Shown here one piece after another: positions 34,400-43,252 of a stretch of DNA of 64,000 nucleotides. Source of the stretch: Chitinophaga jiangningensis (GTDB taxonomy: Bacteria; Bacteroidota; Bacteroidia; Chitinophagales; Chitinophagaceae); the NCBI RefSeq assembly GCF_900142605.1, contig NZ_FRBL01000006.1, forward strand, positions 62,001 to 126,000. The letters are read 5' to 3'. The notes beneath the pieces are model-generated. The model was not told where the DNA came from. It was given only the letters and a program-made list of their open reading frames with translations, and did no database searches. A program made the position numbers and the translations under genes. The stretch's first letter is position 1. Every line of letters begins with the position of its first letter.

Positions 34400-36985
34400 T
34401 TATGGCTGCATCACCTTATTCAGCGCTACCGGCAACTGTAGCAGGTCAAAGTCGTGTTCATACACCAGGTATTTATTGGTCCACTCCGTGGCATATTTGT
34501 CCTTAAACTCCCGCAACCCCTGGTAATGCCGGAAAAAACGCAGCTTTTCATAGGCATACTTCACCATTTTTTCAGCGGTATTCTGCGGCTGACTAATACC
34601 GGACATCGGTACCATGCCCAGGTTCAGCGTTTCCAGTCCCTTAGCCTGCGCATCCTGTATCAGCGCAATGATCAGGGCATCCATCACTCCTCCCGGCGCG
34701 TCAGAACGCTTCCGAATCAGGTCGTAGGTGCACTCTCCCGGCGTATAATCAGGGATGATGTTCAAAAATGCCACCACTTCTCCTGCTGCATTTGTTACGG
34801 TAATCACATCCTGGTGGCGGATTTCCTCCTTATTAAACAGTCCCTGAGAAAAAGTCATTTCCTTCACTTCATATTGCGCCAGCCACTCATCACTCACGGC
34901 CTTCAGGCTGGCCAGCAGCTGGTCCGGCTGCGGCGCTACCTGTATTTGTGTGGTATAGCCTTTATTGGCCAAACTGTTTAAGCCATTACGGAGCGACTTC
35001 TTGTCCTTACCACTCAGCGTGAAATTGCGCAGGTCCATGATGGCCTCCTGCCCAATCAGCATTTTCTTCTTCTTAAGGTGATTAAAATAGTAGGTACTAT
35101 CCTCATCTACGCGGTAAAACGCCGGTCGCAGCCCCATCTTCTTACATTGTTCTTCAAACTCACTCAGCAGCCCTTCCTTATTCTCCTCACTGCAAACCGG
35201 TTCTTCCAGCACTATCGCAAAGCTGCTGGCCACACGGTAGGCTACAAACCCTTCGAAGGTATCAGATACAAACAGCAGCTTGTCGCTCCCCACTTTAAAG
35301 TAATCCATAGGGGAGTTGCCATACTGACTCAGGTAGAACCTCGCCTTCTCCATCGCGCTGTTGCTATGCTTCGTCACTTTCAGGTACGGACGAATGATCG
35401 TATAGAAAAGAAACGCCCACGCACTTACGCCCAGTACCCTTATGGCGGACATAAACTCCTTCCCGAAGCGGGTAACCGGTACCAGCCCGTCGTCATCCAG
35501 CAGCATAAAGCCATGGAACGCATGGCGCAACGATTGCAGCCAGGTAAAGTCAATGCCGAAATGCTTCACATTCAGGAAGTAAAAACCAACAGACCCAAAC
35601 AGCAACACTACGCCAAAAGTAGCAATGGCCGTCACCACACCGATATTCACCAGCTGCGGATTACTTTTTACACGATATTGTCGCGCTGTAATAATCAATA
35701 TCACACTGGTAACCAGGGCCAGGGTAGCCTCTTCATAGTCCAGCGCCTTGCTGATATGCCCAATCACGGAGAGCAGCGAAACTGATAGCGCTACAATCCA
35801 TGCGCTCCGCAAGCCGCGGAAGAGGAAGGTGGCTGTAACCAGCAGCACCAGCCCGAGAAATACCACCAGCAGATTGCTGGCATGAATGGAAGTGCCCGGA
35901 ATATATGCACGCAGCATATGCATACGCGAAGCTAAAGGCGGCGTTAACACCGAAAAGATGTTTACCATCCCCAGTAAAAAAATCAGAATAGGTGGTAATA
36001 TGCGCAGTACGAGGTCCTTCCCCTTGAGCGCAAACGCAAACATACCGGCAATCAATGGCAGCCAGAATTCAAATAAGCGGAATAATAAAGTGATTTCCAG
36101 CGCCTGCAACGATGTATAGCCGTAATTGGTAAGCAGGTAGGCGAGCGATAACTCTATAGCGCCCAGGCCCCGCAGGAAAGGTGAAATAATGAGAAAAATG
36201 GTGGCGACTATATATCCCACGCAGGCTGCTTCCATGGAAGGCGTTACCCCAACAGCCAGCATGCTCAGGTATAAATGTGCAATGCCCGCCACCTCTATCA
36301 GCACGGAAGCCAAAATGGTTTTTGTGAAGGCAGGCAGCTGCAACTGAAAAGTAAAAATCTCATCTATCTGATGGGCCGCAGCAGGAAAGTATTTGGTGAG
36401 CAACCGATACATCCGCCCTTTGTGCTGCATAGAGCGTACAAACATCACCACCCCTGCCAGCAGCAGGCAGATGGTGACTAATCCCCATGCGGCATCCCGC
36501 ATGGAAGCTGCATGCAACATCGCATACAACACTACAGGAATACCTACCAGAAAAACAGACAGGATGCCAACAAACCCATATATGCCGGAAGCCTGGTGAA
36601 TTTGTTGCTTGTGGAGGTGTTCCCGCTTCAGACTCTGCGGAAGGTAAGCCAGTGAACTGATGCCGCCGGCTGGCAGGAATACAGACAACAGGTTACGCTT
36701 CAGAAATAGCTCTGTGCTTTTGATAAGGTTCAGTTTTGCTCCAATGGATTTGAAACTGTAGACATACATGGCCGCCTGAAAAAGTATATAGGCCACCGTT
36801 ATACCCACGCCAAGTATTACCCATCCCCTGTGGGCCCGCTCTATGGCAGGTACCAGGGCCTTGAGCTCATGGCGCTCGGCGCGAAAGAAATAAATAGCCA
36901 GGAGTATAAACAGTACTGCCAGTAGTTCTTTCCAATGTAGTTTTCGTAGAAATGCAGGTGTAATAAATTTGGTTCCGCCAGACAT
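34400..36985 (-). CDS. mprF: MprF, phosphatidylglycerol lysyltransferase/flippase
   Basis: An 861-residue membrane protein. The N-terminal about 520 residues have many hydrophobic segments and form the flippase domain (GGISSLAYLPQSLKREHLHKQ region). The C-terminal about 300 residues are the cytosolic DUF2156 synthase domain (SNSAMEKARFYLSQYGNSPMDYFKVG, with VNLGMVPMSG-like stretch LNLGMVPMSGI). It transfers an amino acid from tRNA to phosphatidylglycerol and moves it to the outer leaflet, lowering surface charge and giving resistance to cationic peptides. It is followed at 15 bp by a VirJ/AcvB-type hydrolase, a pair known from alpha-proteobacteria. Confidence 0.93.
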   Translation of the reverse strand: MSGGTKFITPAFLRKLHWKELLAVLFILLAIYFFRAERHELKALVPAIERAHRGWVILGVGITVAYILFQAAMYVYSFKSIGAKLNLIKSTELFLKRNLLSVFLPAGGISSLAYLPQSLKREHLHKQQIHQASGIYGFVGILSVFLVGIPVVLYAMLHAASMRDAAWGLVTICLLLAGVVMFVRSMQHKGRMYRLLTKYFPAAAHQIDEIFTFQLQLPAFTKTILASVLIEVAGIAHLYLSMLAVGVTPSMEAACVGYIVATIFLIISPFLRGLGAIELSLAYLLTNYGYTSLQALEITLLFRLFEFWLPLIAGMFAFALKGKDLVLRILPPILIFLLGMVNIFSVLTPPLASRMHMLRAYIPGTSIHASNLLVVFLGLVLLVTATFLFRGLRSAWIVALSVSLLSVIGHISKALDYEEATLALVTSVILIITARQYRVKSNPQLVNIGVVTAIATFGVVLLFGSVGFYFLNVKHFGIDFTWLQSLRHAFHGFMLLDDDGLVPVTRFGKEFMSAIRVLGVSAWAFLFYTIIRPYLKVTKHSNSAMEKARFYLSQYGNSPMDYFKVGSDKLLFVSDTFEGFVAYRVASSFAIVLEEPVCSEENKEGLLSEFEEQCKKMGLRPAFYRVDEDSTYYFNHLKKKKMLIGQEAIMDLRNFTLSGKDKKSLRNGLNSLANKGYTTQIQVAPQPDQLLASLKAVSDEWLAQYEVKEMTFSQGLFNKEEIRHQDVITVTNAAGEVVAFLNIIPDYTPGECTYDLIRKRSDAPGGVMDALIIALIQDAQAKGLETLNLGMVPMSGISQPQNTAEKMVKYAYEKLRFFRHYQGLREFKDKYATEWTNKYLVYEHDFDLLQLPVALNKVMQP

Positions 36986-37081
36986 AGCTGTATCGCTTCA
37001 GTGTATATTGATTACTACAAAGTTAGGGCATGTTATGCTGCGCCAGCCGTCAGCGACGGACTTTAAGCTGATTTTAATCTG

Positions 37082-38626
37082 TTATAACCTATTGATAATG
37101 ACTACTTTTTCGACGTGAATGATTTGGTTGTCTTCGCCTATGAACTGCAGGTAATAGTTGCCGCCCGACAAACCGGATGGTACATCTATTTCGTAATAGT
37201 TACGATTTTGCAGCGGTTGCGGGAAAGTAGTATAGCCAACCCGGCGGCCTGGTACATCGATGAGCGCCATCGCCTTTATGTGCAACGCACCCGCGTAATA
37301 GATATGCAGCACCGTGCCTGCCCTGACAGGATTAGGCCACAGGCGGATCTGCCCATCTACAAATTTTCCTTTCACGAGCCGTATAGGGCTGTAAAAAAAA
37401 TAACCGTCCGTCATGATTACTTTCAGCCGGTATAGCAAACTTTCTTCAGTATCCTGGATGTCGAGCGTGTCGTACCCTACAGGAACATAGCTGATCCCGT
37501 TCGGACTTTTGGTGACCACAAAGCCAATAGAATCGAAGTTAGCAGCATCCAGTCTTTTCCGTTCGATCGAGATGCCACGGAGGAAATATTCACGGATAGT
37601 AGCCCATCGTAAAGTGATGGAGTCGGATGCAATATCATTCCTGAAGGCATCAAAAAACTGTAGTGCAGTTTTAGAAGGACTGTTAATAATTTCCGCCACC
37701 ATACTGGTAAAGAAACCGTTGTTGCCGGGTAGCTGGAAAGTACGTGTATTAAAGGCGGCAGCTTTATTAGGTGTACCACTGGTGTAAATATTTGGTGAAA
37801 CCGGCGCCGACCTGGTTCTTGCAGTATCCCAGTTACTACCGTTGAAGTATGCTACATAGCTGCTGTTGCGGTTAGCTTCGTAGTCTGGTCCTTCGTCAGA
37901 TAGTTTATGCACCAGCGTTACACCCATTTCAGTATTTGGTGTGAGCGGGTCGATCTGCCAGGTTTTATTTACGCTGGTGGTAAACAGGTTGCGGCCCTGT
38001 GTTAACCCTGCGAGCACACTATCGCTGACGCCTGTACGCACCGTGCTGCTGCCGGTTTTTACGGCAACTACCGCAGGCGTAAACGATGAAGGCCGGGTGC
38101 CTACCGGGAAAACTACTTCTCCATCGGCCGGTTGCAGGTTGGATCGGTACAGGAATCCGCTGCCGAAGCGGCCATCTGTAACGATGAAATTACTATCTGA
38201 AAAATTGCGGATGGTGCCGGGGGTATGGTGGCCTACGACCAGGTTCCAGCCGTTGAGGAAAATACTGCCTTTGCGTAAGTCCAGCTCATGGCTGATTTTG
38301 AGATCATTAAGATCGTCCAGTATCAGCCCTGGTGAATTAAATACCCGCAGGTTCGGAAAAATGGTACCGCCATTTTGCGATACGTTATAACCACCGCTCA
38401 TGTATTGATACACTACATTAGGATTGATATTCCTTTGTTGTATGAACTGGAACCAGCCACCATTACCGCTAAGGCCGTCGCTGCTTTCGTCGAGGATGGC
38501 AGCACCGCTGTTGTTGCGCCACCTTAATCCGTAGAAGTTGAGCACGGAGCCTGGCATGGAAAGGATATTGCCTTCATGGGTCATATCGCCGAATACTGCC
38601 ACTGTATCCTGGCCAAACAGGGCCAT
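37082..38626 (-). CDS. Exported surface protein with T9SS type A sorting domain
   Basis: A 514-residue frame from the first ATG. The last 90 residues are a type 9 secretion sorting tail (RLWPNPVRAGTVLHIYY ... DVPSGLSGGNYYLQFIG). The middle is a beta-rich repeat region with many Asn, Gly and Thr. Upstream of the ATG the frame stays open and encodes a good signal peptide (KRKYILTILLACCCKLLQAQ), but no ATG, GTG or TTG is found there; the frame reaches at least 38731 (an ATC codon), just after the stop of the preceding gene. The real start may be non-canonical or the sequence may contain an error. It is the last of three genes for related exported proteins. Confidence 0.8.
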   Translation of the reverse strand: MALFGQDTVAVFGDMTHEGNILSMPGSVLNFYGLRWRNNSGAAILDESSDGLSGNGGWFQFIQQRNINPNVVYQYMSGGYNVSQNGGTIFPNLRVFNSPGLILDDLNDLKISHELDLRKGSIFLNGWNLVVGHHTPGTIRNFSDSNFIVTDGRFGSGFLYRSNLQPADGEVVFPVGTRPSSFTPAVVAVKTGSSTVRTGVSDSVLAGLTQGRNLFTTSVNKTWQIDPLTPNTEMGVTLVHKLSDEGPDYEANRNSSYVAYFNGSNWDTARTRSAPVSPNIYTSGTPNKAAAFNTRTFQLPGNNGFFTSMVAEIINSPSKTALQFFDAFRNDIASDSITLRWATIREYFLRGISIERKRLDAANFDSIGFVVTKSPNGISYVPVGYDTLDIQDTEESLLYRLKVIMTDGYFFYSPIRLVKGKFVDGQIRLWPNPVRAGTVLHIYYAGALHIKAMALIDVPGRRVGYTTFPQPLQNRNYYEIDVPSGLSGGNYYLQFIGEDNQIIHVEKVVIINRL

Positions 38627-38733
38627 GTGGCCGCCGGGATGCAGCCAGGTACCTGATTGCGCCTGCAGCAGTTTACAGCAGCAGGCAAGGAGGATGGTTA
38701 ATATGTATTTGCGTTTATGCGTAAGCGTGATAT

Positions 38734-39369
38734 TTAATACCCGGTTATTGTATAGTATATTTTGTGCGTTACATCGCCATCCATGACCACACTGTTGCCC
38801 AGGCCCAACAGGCCGGGGTTTCCTACGATTACTGCAAACGTGACCCTGGTAGTGGTGTAATTATACACTGCTACAATCGGTACTGCATTAGCGGTATTAC
38901 CACCTTTCGCGGTGGCCTGTATATTCACTATCTGTGTATAAAAACCGGCAGGAATGTTTACAAAGGGCAATCCTGAGCTGATGTTGGTTACCGAGTCAAC
39001 AATAATTTTCATGGGTGTTTGCAGAATGGTATTGGTGGCTGCTCCTGCCAGGCTATAATATGCCGGTGAAACATTGGGCGCAGTTAATTTTTGCCAGGTA
39101 GATCCCACCCGCACGTATAAACTGGTGTCTGTGGTATTGAATACAATCATGCCGGCAGGGGCGGTATTCAGCGGAGCTGCTGCCAGTGCTGTACCGGGTA
39201 CGCGCGTCAGTAGCAACCCTTGCTTGCTGGAGTTGAGCTCCAATACGGCGGCCTTGCTGGTAACGGATGTTCCCAGGTCGCCCAGTCGTAGCTGTTGTGC
39301 ATGTACACTGTTAAAAAGGAATACCAGCATGCATACCGACAGCCATTTGGTGATACAGGCTATTTGCAT
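38734..39369 (-). CDS. Exported structural-type protein
   Basis: A 211-residue protein with a signal peptide ending near VHAQ. The segment after it (LRLGDLGTSVTSKAAVLELNSSKQGLLLTRV, then NTAPAGMIVFNTTDTSLYVRVGSTWQKL) is nearly the same motif as at the start of the 552-residue neighbour, so the two are paralogues at their N-termini. The C-terminal half is beta-rich with no family recognised. It lies 34 bp downstream of the larger gene. Probably a surface or sheath component. Confidence 0.7.
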   Translation of the reverse strand: MQIACITKWLSVCMLVFLFNSVHAQQLRLGDLGTSVTSKAAVLELNSSKQGLLLTRVPGTALAAAPLNTAPAGMIVFNTTDTSLYVRVGSTWQKLTAPNVSPAYYSLAGAATNTILQTPMKIIVDSVTNISSGLPFVNIPAGFYTQIVNIQATAKGGNTANAVPIVAVYNYTTTRVTFAVIVGNPGLLGLGNSVVMDGDVTHKIYYTITGY

Positions 39370-39402
39370 ATGCCAACGATTTGGTGATCGGATAAGTGCC
39401 GG

Positions 39403-41061
39403 TTATTTCCTGATTACATACCAGTTGGTACCATCTGTTTGCAGGGTGACGTAGGTATAATCGTTGTAGATCACGTAGGTGCTGGCACCGTCGATAGTGC
39501 CGCCGGTGGGACTGATGGTCAGGCTGTTATCAATTCCTCCGCTACCTATTTTTTTAATTGTATAAATTCTTCCTCTTATTCCTGTGGGAGACGGGAGTGT
39601 CACGGTGATACTACCACTCGTGGTGTTAACCAGTACCGTATTGTCGGTTGCTGCCAGCGTACCATTTGAGGAGAGGGTGGTGATGTTCATTGCCATGGAG
39701 CCGCTTACCTGCAAAGTGGAATTGGCGGCAGCGGTTCCGCCTACGTTTGCGGCGAGGCCCACCTGGAGGGAATCGCGCACTGTTTTATTGCCCGCAAATG
39801 TTTGTACGGAATCGGTTACAATACCACGTGCGGTGGCACTTGCATCCGGGATATTGATAACGATTCTGTTGGCGGTAGTGGTACTGTCGATATTTACATT
39901 CGTACCTGCTTTACCGTTAACGATGCTGATGGCTGGTCCGGTTTGACTATTTACTGATTTAATGCCTCCGCTGAATGCGGCCGAATCTATTGCTCTTTTT
40001 TCAATGGCGCCGGTGGTGGGGTTCCGGAACAGGAGGGTGGTGGTGGCGGTGCTCACGTTGTTAGGGACGGTGCCAAGTACTACGCCGCCGGTAATGTTAG
40101 CGCCTCCGCCGGTTACATTTACCCCGTTGGTGATGGTGGAGCCTCCGTTAACACGCAGGCCTGCGCTGGCGGTTAAGCTATCCTGGAAGGTTTTCTGTCC
40201 GCCGAAGGTTTGAGCGGTGGTACTTACTGCACCGGGATTGGTAGCATCGGCAGGTGCCAGTTGCAGTGTACCATTGGTAATGGCCATACCGTTGGGGTTG
40301 GGAGCAGCCAGTAATGCGCCGATGGTGATGGCCTGCTGCTTACTGCTAAAGGAGAGCCAGTCCGCATATGTCAGCAAACCTGTTCGCTGCGTAGTGCCGT
40401 TCACGATAGGAATGTTCACGGTTACGGAGCTGTCGGCCGCATTCGGGGTGACACCAAAATTAGCATTTGCCGTATCTGCTTTGATGGTGATGCCTTTGTT
40501 GGTAAGTCCGTTGATGCTTTCGATAGCGCCTGCAAAAGCGGAAGCCGACAGGGAGCGTTGGCTGACGGCGCCCGTGGCGGGGTCGATTACCAGTGTGCTG
40601 ATGAGGGCTGTATTTTGCGGAACATTTTTGAGTTGCACCGTTTGGTCAGCATTCACATGGATGGCCTCTGTGGCGTTGGTGCGAATGGAGAGTGGCTGTC
40701 CGTCAGTAGTTCCGATATAATTAGCGGCGGTGGTGCCGGCGTTGCCGGTGAGTTTCCAGCCGGTGGCGCTGATGGAGAGGCTGTCGGCCAGTCGCGACCA
40801 GTACCCGGCCCGGCGTACCAGCAGGCTTTGGTTGCCGGTGAAATAGATGATCATACCATCCGGCGCGGTATTGAGGGGCGAGAGGGTGGTATCTGCGATA
40901 CGTGGCAGGAGTAAACCCTGGCGGACGCTTTCCAGTTCCAGTACGGATGCTTTGTTGATGGTGCTTGGGTTGTCGCCTACTTTAAGCTGCGCCATGGCGG
41001 CGGGTGTCAGCAACACGAAAAGCAATACTAAGAGCAATGAGGGTACGTAGTTGTGCTTCAT
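39403..41061 (-). CDS. Tail-fibre-like exported repeat protein
   Basis: A 552-residue protein with a signal peptide ending near MAQ. The N-terminal domain (KASVLELESVRQGLLLPRI ... NTAPDGMIIYFTG) is shared with the next gene. The middle holds two diverged copies of a unit of about 130 residues (LVIDPATGAVSQRSLSASAF.., then LLFRNPTTGAIEKRAIDSAAF..), with QTFGGQKTFQDSL and QTFAGNKTVRDSL as matching ends. Composition rich in Thr, Asn, Ala and Gly, like phage tail fibres and Bacteroidota surface stalks. No catalytic motif. It heads a three-gene unit. Probably an extracellular filament or adhesin. Confidence 0.75.
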   Translation of the reverse strand: MKHNYVPSLLLVLLFVLLTPAAMAQLKVGDNPSTINKASVLELESVRQGLLLPRIADTTLSPLNTAPDGMIIYFTGNQSLLVRRAGYWSRLADSLSISATGWKLTGNAGTTAANYIGTTDGQPLSIRTNATEAIHVNADQTVQLKNVPQNTALISTLVIDPATGAVSQRSLSASAFAGAIESINGLTNKGITIKADTANANFGVTPNAADSSVTVNIPIVNGTTQRTGLLTYADWLSFSSKQQAITIGALLAAPNPNGMAITNGTLQLAPADATNPGAVSTTAQTFGGQKTFQDSLTASAGLRVNGGSTITNGVNVTGGGANITGGVVLGTVPNNVSTATTTLLFRNPTTGAIEKRAIDSAAFSGGIKSVNSQTGPAISIVNGKAGTNVNIDSTTTANRIVINIPDASATARGIVTDSVQTFAGNKTVRDSLQVGLAANVGGTAAANSTLQVSGSMAMNITTLSSNGTLAATDNTVLVNTTSGSITVTLPSPTGIRGRIYTIKKIGSGGIDNSLTISPTGGTIDGASTYVIYNDYTYVTLQTDGTNWYVIRK

Positions 41062-41258
41062 AAGTCTTTGGTTGAGGAATAAGCAAAAGGGAATAAGTCC
41101 AGATTTTAGGGATACTGGGGCAGGCGGGGAGATTGTTAGTTATTCCATTTTAAAGATAAGCTATTTCGTACTCCGATAAATATGGGATGCATAAAAAAGG
41201 CCGTGGTTTTTTCGCCACAGCCCTTGTTGTTTTAGTGATTGTTGAGTGTTAGTCAGGA

Positions 41259-41684
41259 TTAGTGATCCGCTTTATTGTACGGTACTACCAGTACGGGTAT
41301 ACGTGCGTGGCGGATGATGGATTCGGCGGTGCTGCCTACCAGCATATGGTCGATGCCTGTGCGGCCATGGGTGCCTACTACCAGGATGGCGGTATCACCT
41401 TCATGTGCTTTTTCAAGCGTCACCACTTTTGGATTGCCGGTGGCTACAACGATTTTAATGTCGGCGCCGGGATGTTGTGTCTTGTAATCTTCTAATGCTG
41501 CTGCTGTTTCGCGGATTCGTTCTGGAAGGTCTGATACCGTTTCAGGTAATGCCATGCCAAGGCCTACTTCTACTACGGAGAAGAGGGTAACGCTGGTCTG
41601 CATTCTTTGAGCCAGTGCTACGCCCTGACTGATCACTTCTGCTGAAAACGGGCTAAGGTCTACCGCGATCATTATTTCGGACAT
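41259..41684 (-). CDS. Universal stress protein (UspA family)
   Basis: A 141-residue cytoplasmic protein with one UspA domain. The ATP-binding signature is GTHGRTGIDHMLVGSTAE (G-2x-G-9x-G-S/T), and the first strand has the normal IMIAVDLSPFS Asp. It likely binds ATP and helps survival under stress. A 55-bp spacer separates it from the tetR gene upstream on the same strand, so they may be co-transcribed. Confidence 0.92.
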   Translation of the reverse strand: MSEIMIAVDLSPFSAEVISQGVALAQRMQTSVTLFSVVEVGLGMALPETVSDLPERIRETAAALEDYKTQHPGADIKIVVATGNPKVVTLEKAHEGDTAILVVGTHGRTGIDHMLVGSTAESIIRHARIPVLVVPYNKADH

Positions 41685-41739
41685 ACGACTTTAATTTTAA
41701 GTGGTTAATGTTTCCGTTATACTGAATGTTTATTCATTG

Positions 41740-42312
41740 CTATGCTTTGAGTGCATCCCAGCACAGGTCAAACGTGAGATCGATTTTACGTTTGCTGAGT
41801 GTTTCATTGCTGTAATGCGTTTGTTTCACCAGTTCGTTGAGGGCGCCCATGATAAAGGTGAGGAGCAGACCGGTGTCCGCCTGTTTTACCAGTTGTTCCT
41901 GTTGTCCTCTTTCGATAAGGTCAAAGAAGGGGGCAGCCAGTTCCCGTGCCTTTTCCCTGGTTTCGGTGGTGATATAGGGTGAATGGAAGCATTGCTCCAC
42001 GAACACCACTTCTTCAAAATGCTGGAGTTTATATCGGAGGATATTCATCCACACGGTTCTGAATCCTGGTTTAAAAGGCTGGGAGGGATCATAACCCCTG
42101 AAAGCTACCTGCACGGAGTTGGCCCGGCTGCAGGCAAAGAGGGCGTTGATCAGCTCGTCTTTTCCGGTAAAGTATACATAGAGGGTGCCGGTGGCGATGC
42201 CGGCTTCCCGGGAGATGTCGCCCATGGTTATACCGGCGAGCCCCTTTCGGGCTACCAGCTTGAGGGCAGCCTGGTATATCAGCTCCACTTTCCTGTCATC
42301 CTTCAATTTCAT
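41740..42312 (-). CDS. TetR/AcrR family transcriptional regulator
   Basis: A 190-residue repressor. The N-terminal HTH is in LVARKGLAGITMGDISREAGIATGTLYVYFTGKDELINALF; the rest is a helical ligand-binding domain (YKLQHFEEVVFVEQCFHSPY). The start codon sits four bases after a -7 TACCTTTG box, and a perfect palindrome (GAATAATTATTC, 42328-42339) lies between the -7 and -33 region, so it is probably autoregulated. The uspA gene follows it. Confidence 0.92.
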   Translation of the reverse strand: MKLKDDRKVELIYQAALKLVARKGLAGITMGDISREAGIATGTLYVYFTGKDELINALFACSRANSVQVAFRGYDPSQPFKPGFRTVWMNILRYKLQHFEEVVFVEQCFHSPYITTETREKARELAAPFFDLIERGQQEQLVKQADTGLLLTFIMGALNELVKQTHYSNETLSKRKIDLTFDLCWDALKA

Positions 42313-42316
42313 ATTA

Positions 42317-42339
42317 CAAAGGTAAGCGAATAATTATTC
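42317..42339 (-). promoter_or_regulatory. Promoter and likely autoregulatory operator of tetR
   Basis: Minus strand: TACCTTTG at 42317-42324 is an exact TAnnTTTG match and ends four bases before the ATG, so the transcript may be leaderless. The palindrome GAATAATTATTC (42328-42339) lies just upstream of the -7 box. Confidence 0.55.
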
Positions 42340-42343
42340 ATTT

Positions 42344-42500
42344 ATGCGTCAAGGAAATCTTAAAAATCCAGGTCTTTGCAATCATGGCGTGTAAATATGG
42401 GTCGAGAAAATCTTAAAAATCCGGTCTTTTCAATAGCCGCGCATCAATATGCGTCAAGGAAATCTTAAAAATCCAGGTCTTTAGCAACAGCGGCGCATAA
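42344..42500. repeat. Three tandem 52-53 bp repeats
   Basis: Units at 42344-42396, 42397-42448 and 42449-42500. Units 1 and 3 share the core CGTCAAGGAAATCTTAAAAA and the following CCAGGTCTTT exactly; unit 2 differs at a few positions and lacks one base. Each begins with ATG and could encode a short peptide starting MRQGNLKNPG, but lengths and frames differ, so coding is unlikely. Confidence 0.85.
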
Positions 42501-43252
42501 AAAACGCCCCCCAGGAATGGGAGGCGATTACCAGTGTTATCTAGTATTAGAAGTAAGTTGAAATTGCTAAGAGGGGGACCTTAGCAATTTAAATGCTAAT
42601 TAAACCGTGTTTGTAAACCTGTTTTCTAAGAAAAATGAGTTAAAGAATTCTGAAAATGTCTGATATCCAGCTGTTCTGCATATCAGACATCACAAATGTA
42701 CCACCCCGCAAATGGTCAAATGTTAATTAGAAGTGTGTTAATCCGCGATTAACAAAAAATTTATAGGTAATCCTGGAATAACGCCTGGCAGGAGCTGTGG
42801 GCTGCTGCGCTGCTACATTGCTGCCGATATGGCATATGGGTATCTATGGTGATTTGTAAACATATCCAGTAAAGTAATTAGCTTGTTGCAGACTAGGACC
42901 CCAAAAAATAAATGCCCTTGCATCCGATTGCAAGGGCACAGTGAACATTCACAGATAATGTTCCCCGATAATGGAACTATAACGAATAAGTTGATAAAAA
43001 AACAGGCACAGACACCGTGCCGTCAAAAAAGGTGATTGCTAATCGTGCTTCAGCACTACCTTACTAATCGTGTAGTACTTTGGAACTAATTCGAAGTTAA
43101 AAAGATTGTTCGGTCTTTTTAGTTAACTGTTAGTTAACTGCCGAAATTGCCCCCCGTTTTGTAGGATTTTCCCTTTCCCTGATACCTTTTTTTAATTCAC
43201 TTGCTCAACCCGTCAGGTATCAGTATTTTTTCACTTACGCATTTACCAGCCT
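42501..43252 (+). other. Hairpin-rich non-coding region upstream of the GH29 gene
   Basis: No credible gene. Perfect hairpins: 11-bp stem 42561-42571 / 42580-42590 (loop AGGGGGAC); 11-bp stem 42656-42666 / 42680-42690 (13-nt loop); dyad GTTAATC-CGC-GATTAAC at 42737-42753; 10-bp stem 42913-42922 / 42929-42938 (loop TCCGAT). Direct repeat CTAATCGTG near 43038 and 43067, and TTAGTTAACTG twice near 43118-43140. The 43179-43229 segment looks like an attenuator. Confidence 0.5.
43179..43229 (+). promoter_or_regulatory. Candidate attenuator in the leader of the fucosidase block
   Basis: CTGATACC (43179-43186) pairs with GGTATCAG (43216-43223) around a 29-nt loop and is followed by TATTTTTTC, just 24 bp before the GH29 start. 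A terminator so close to the start codon would control expression of the block. Confidence 0.4.

Noticed and set aside
42344..42391. Short peptides starting MRQGNLKNPG in each 52-bp repeat
   Set aside because: Stops fall at different places in each copy, so the conserved part is DNA rather than protein.
42344..42500. CRISPR array
   Set aside because: Only three units, the whole 52-bp unit is related including the would-be spacers, and no cas gene is present.
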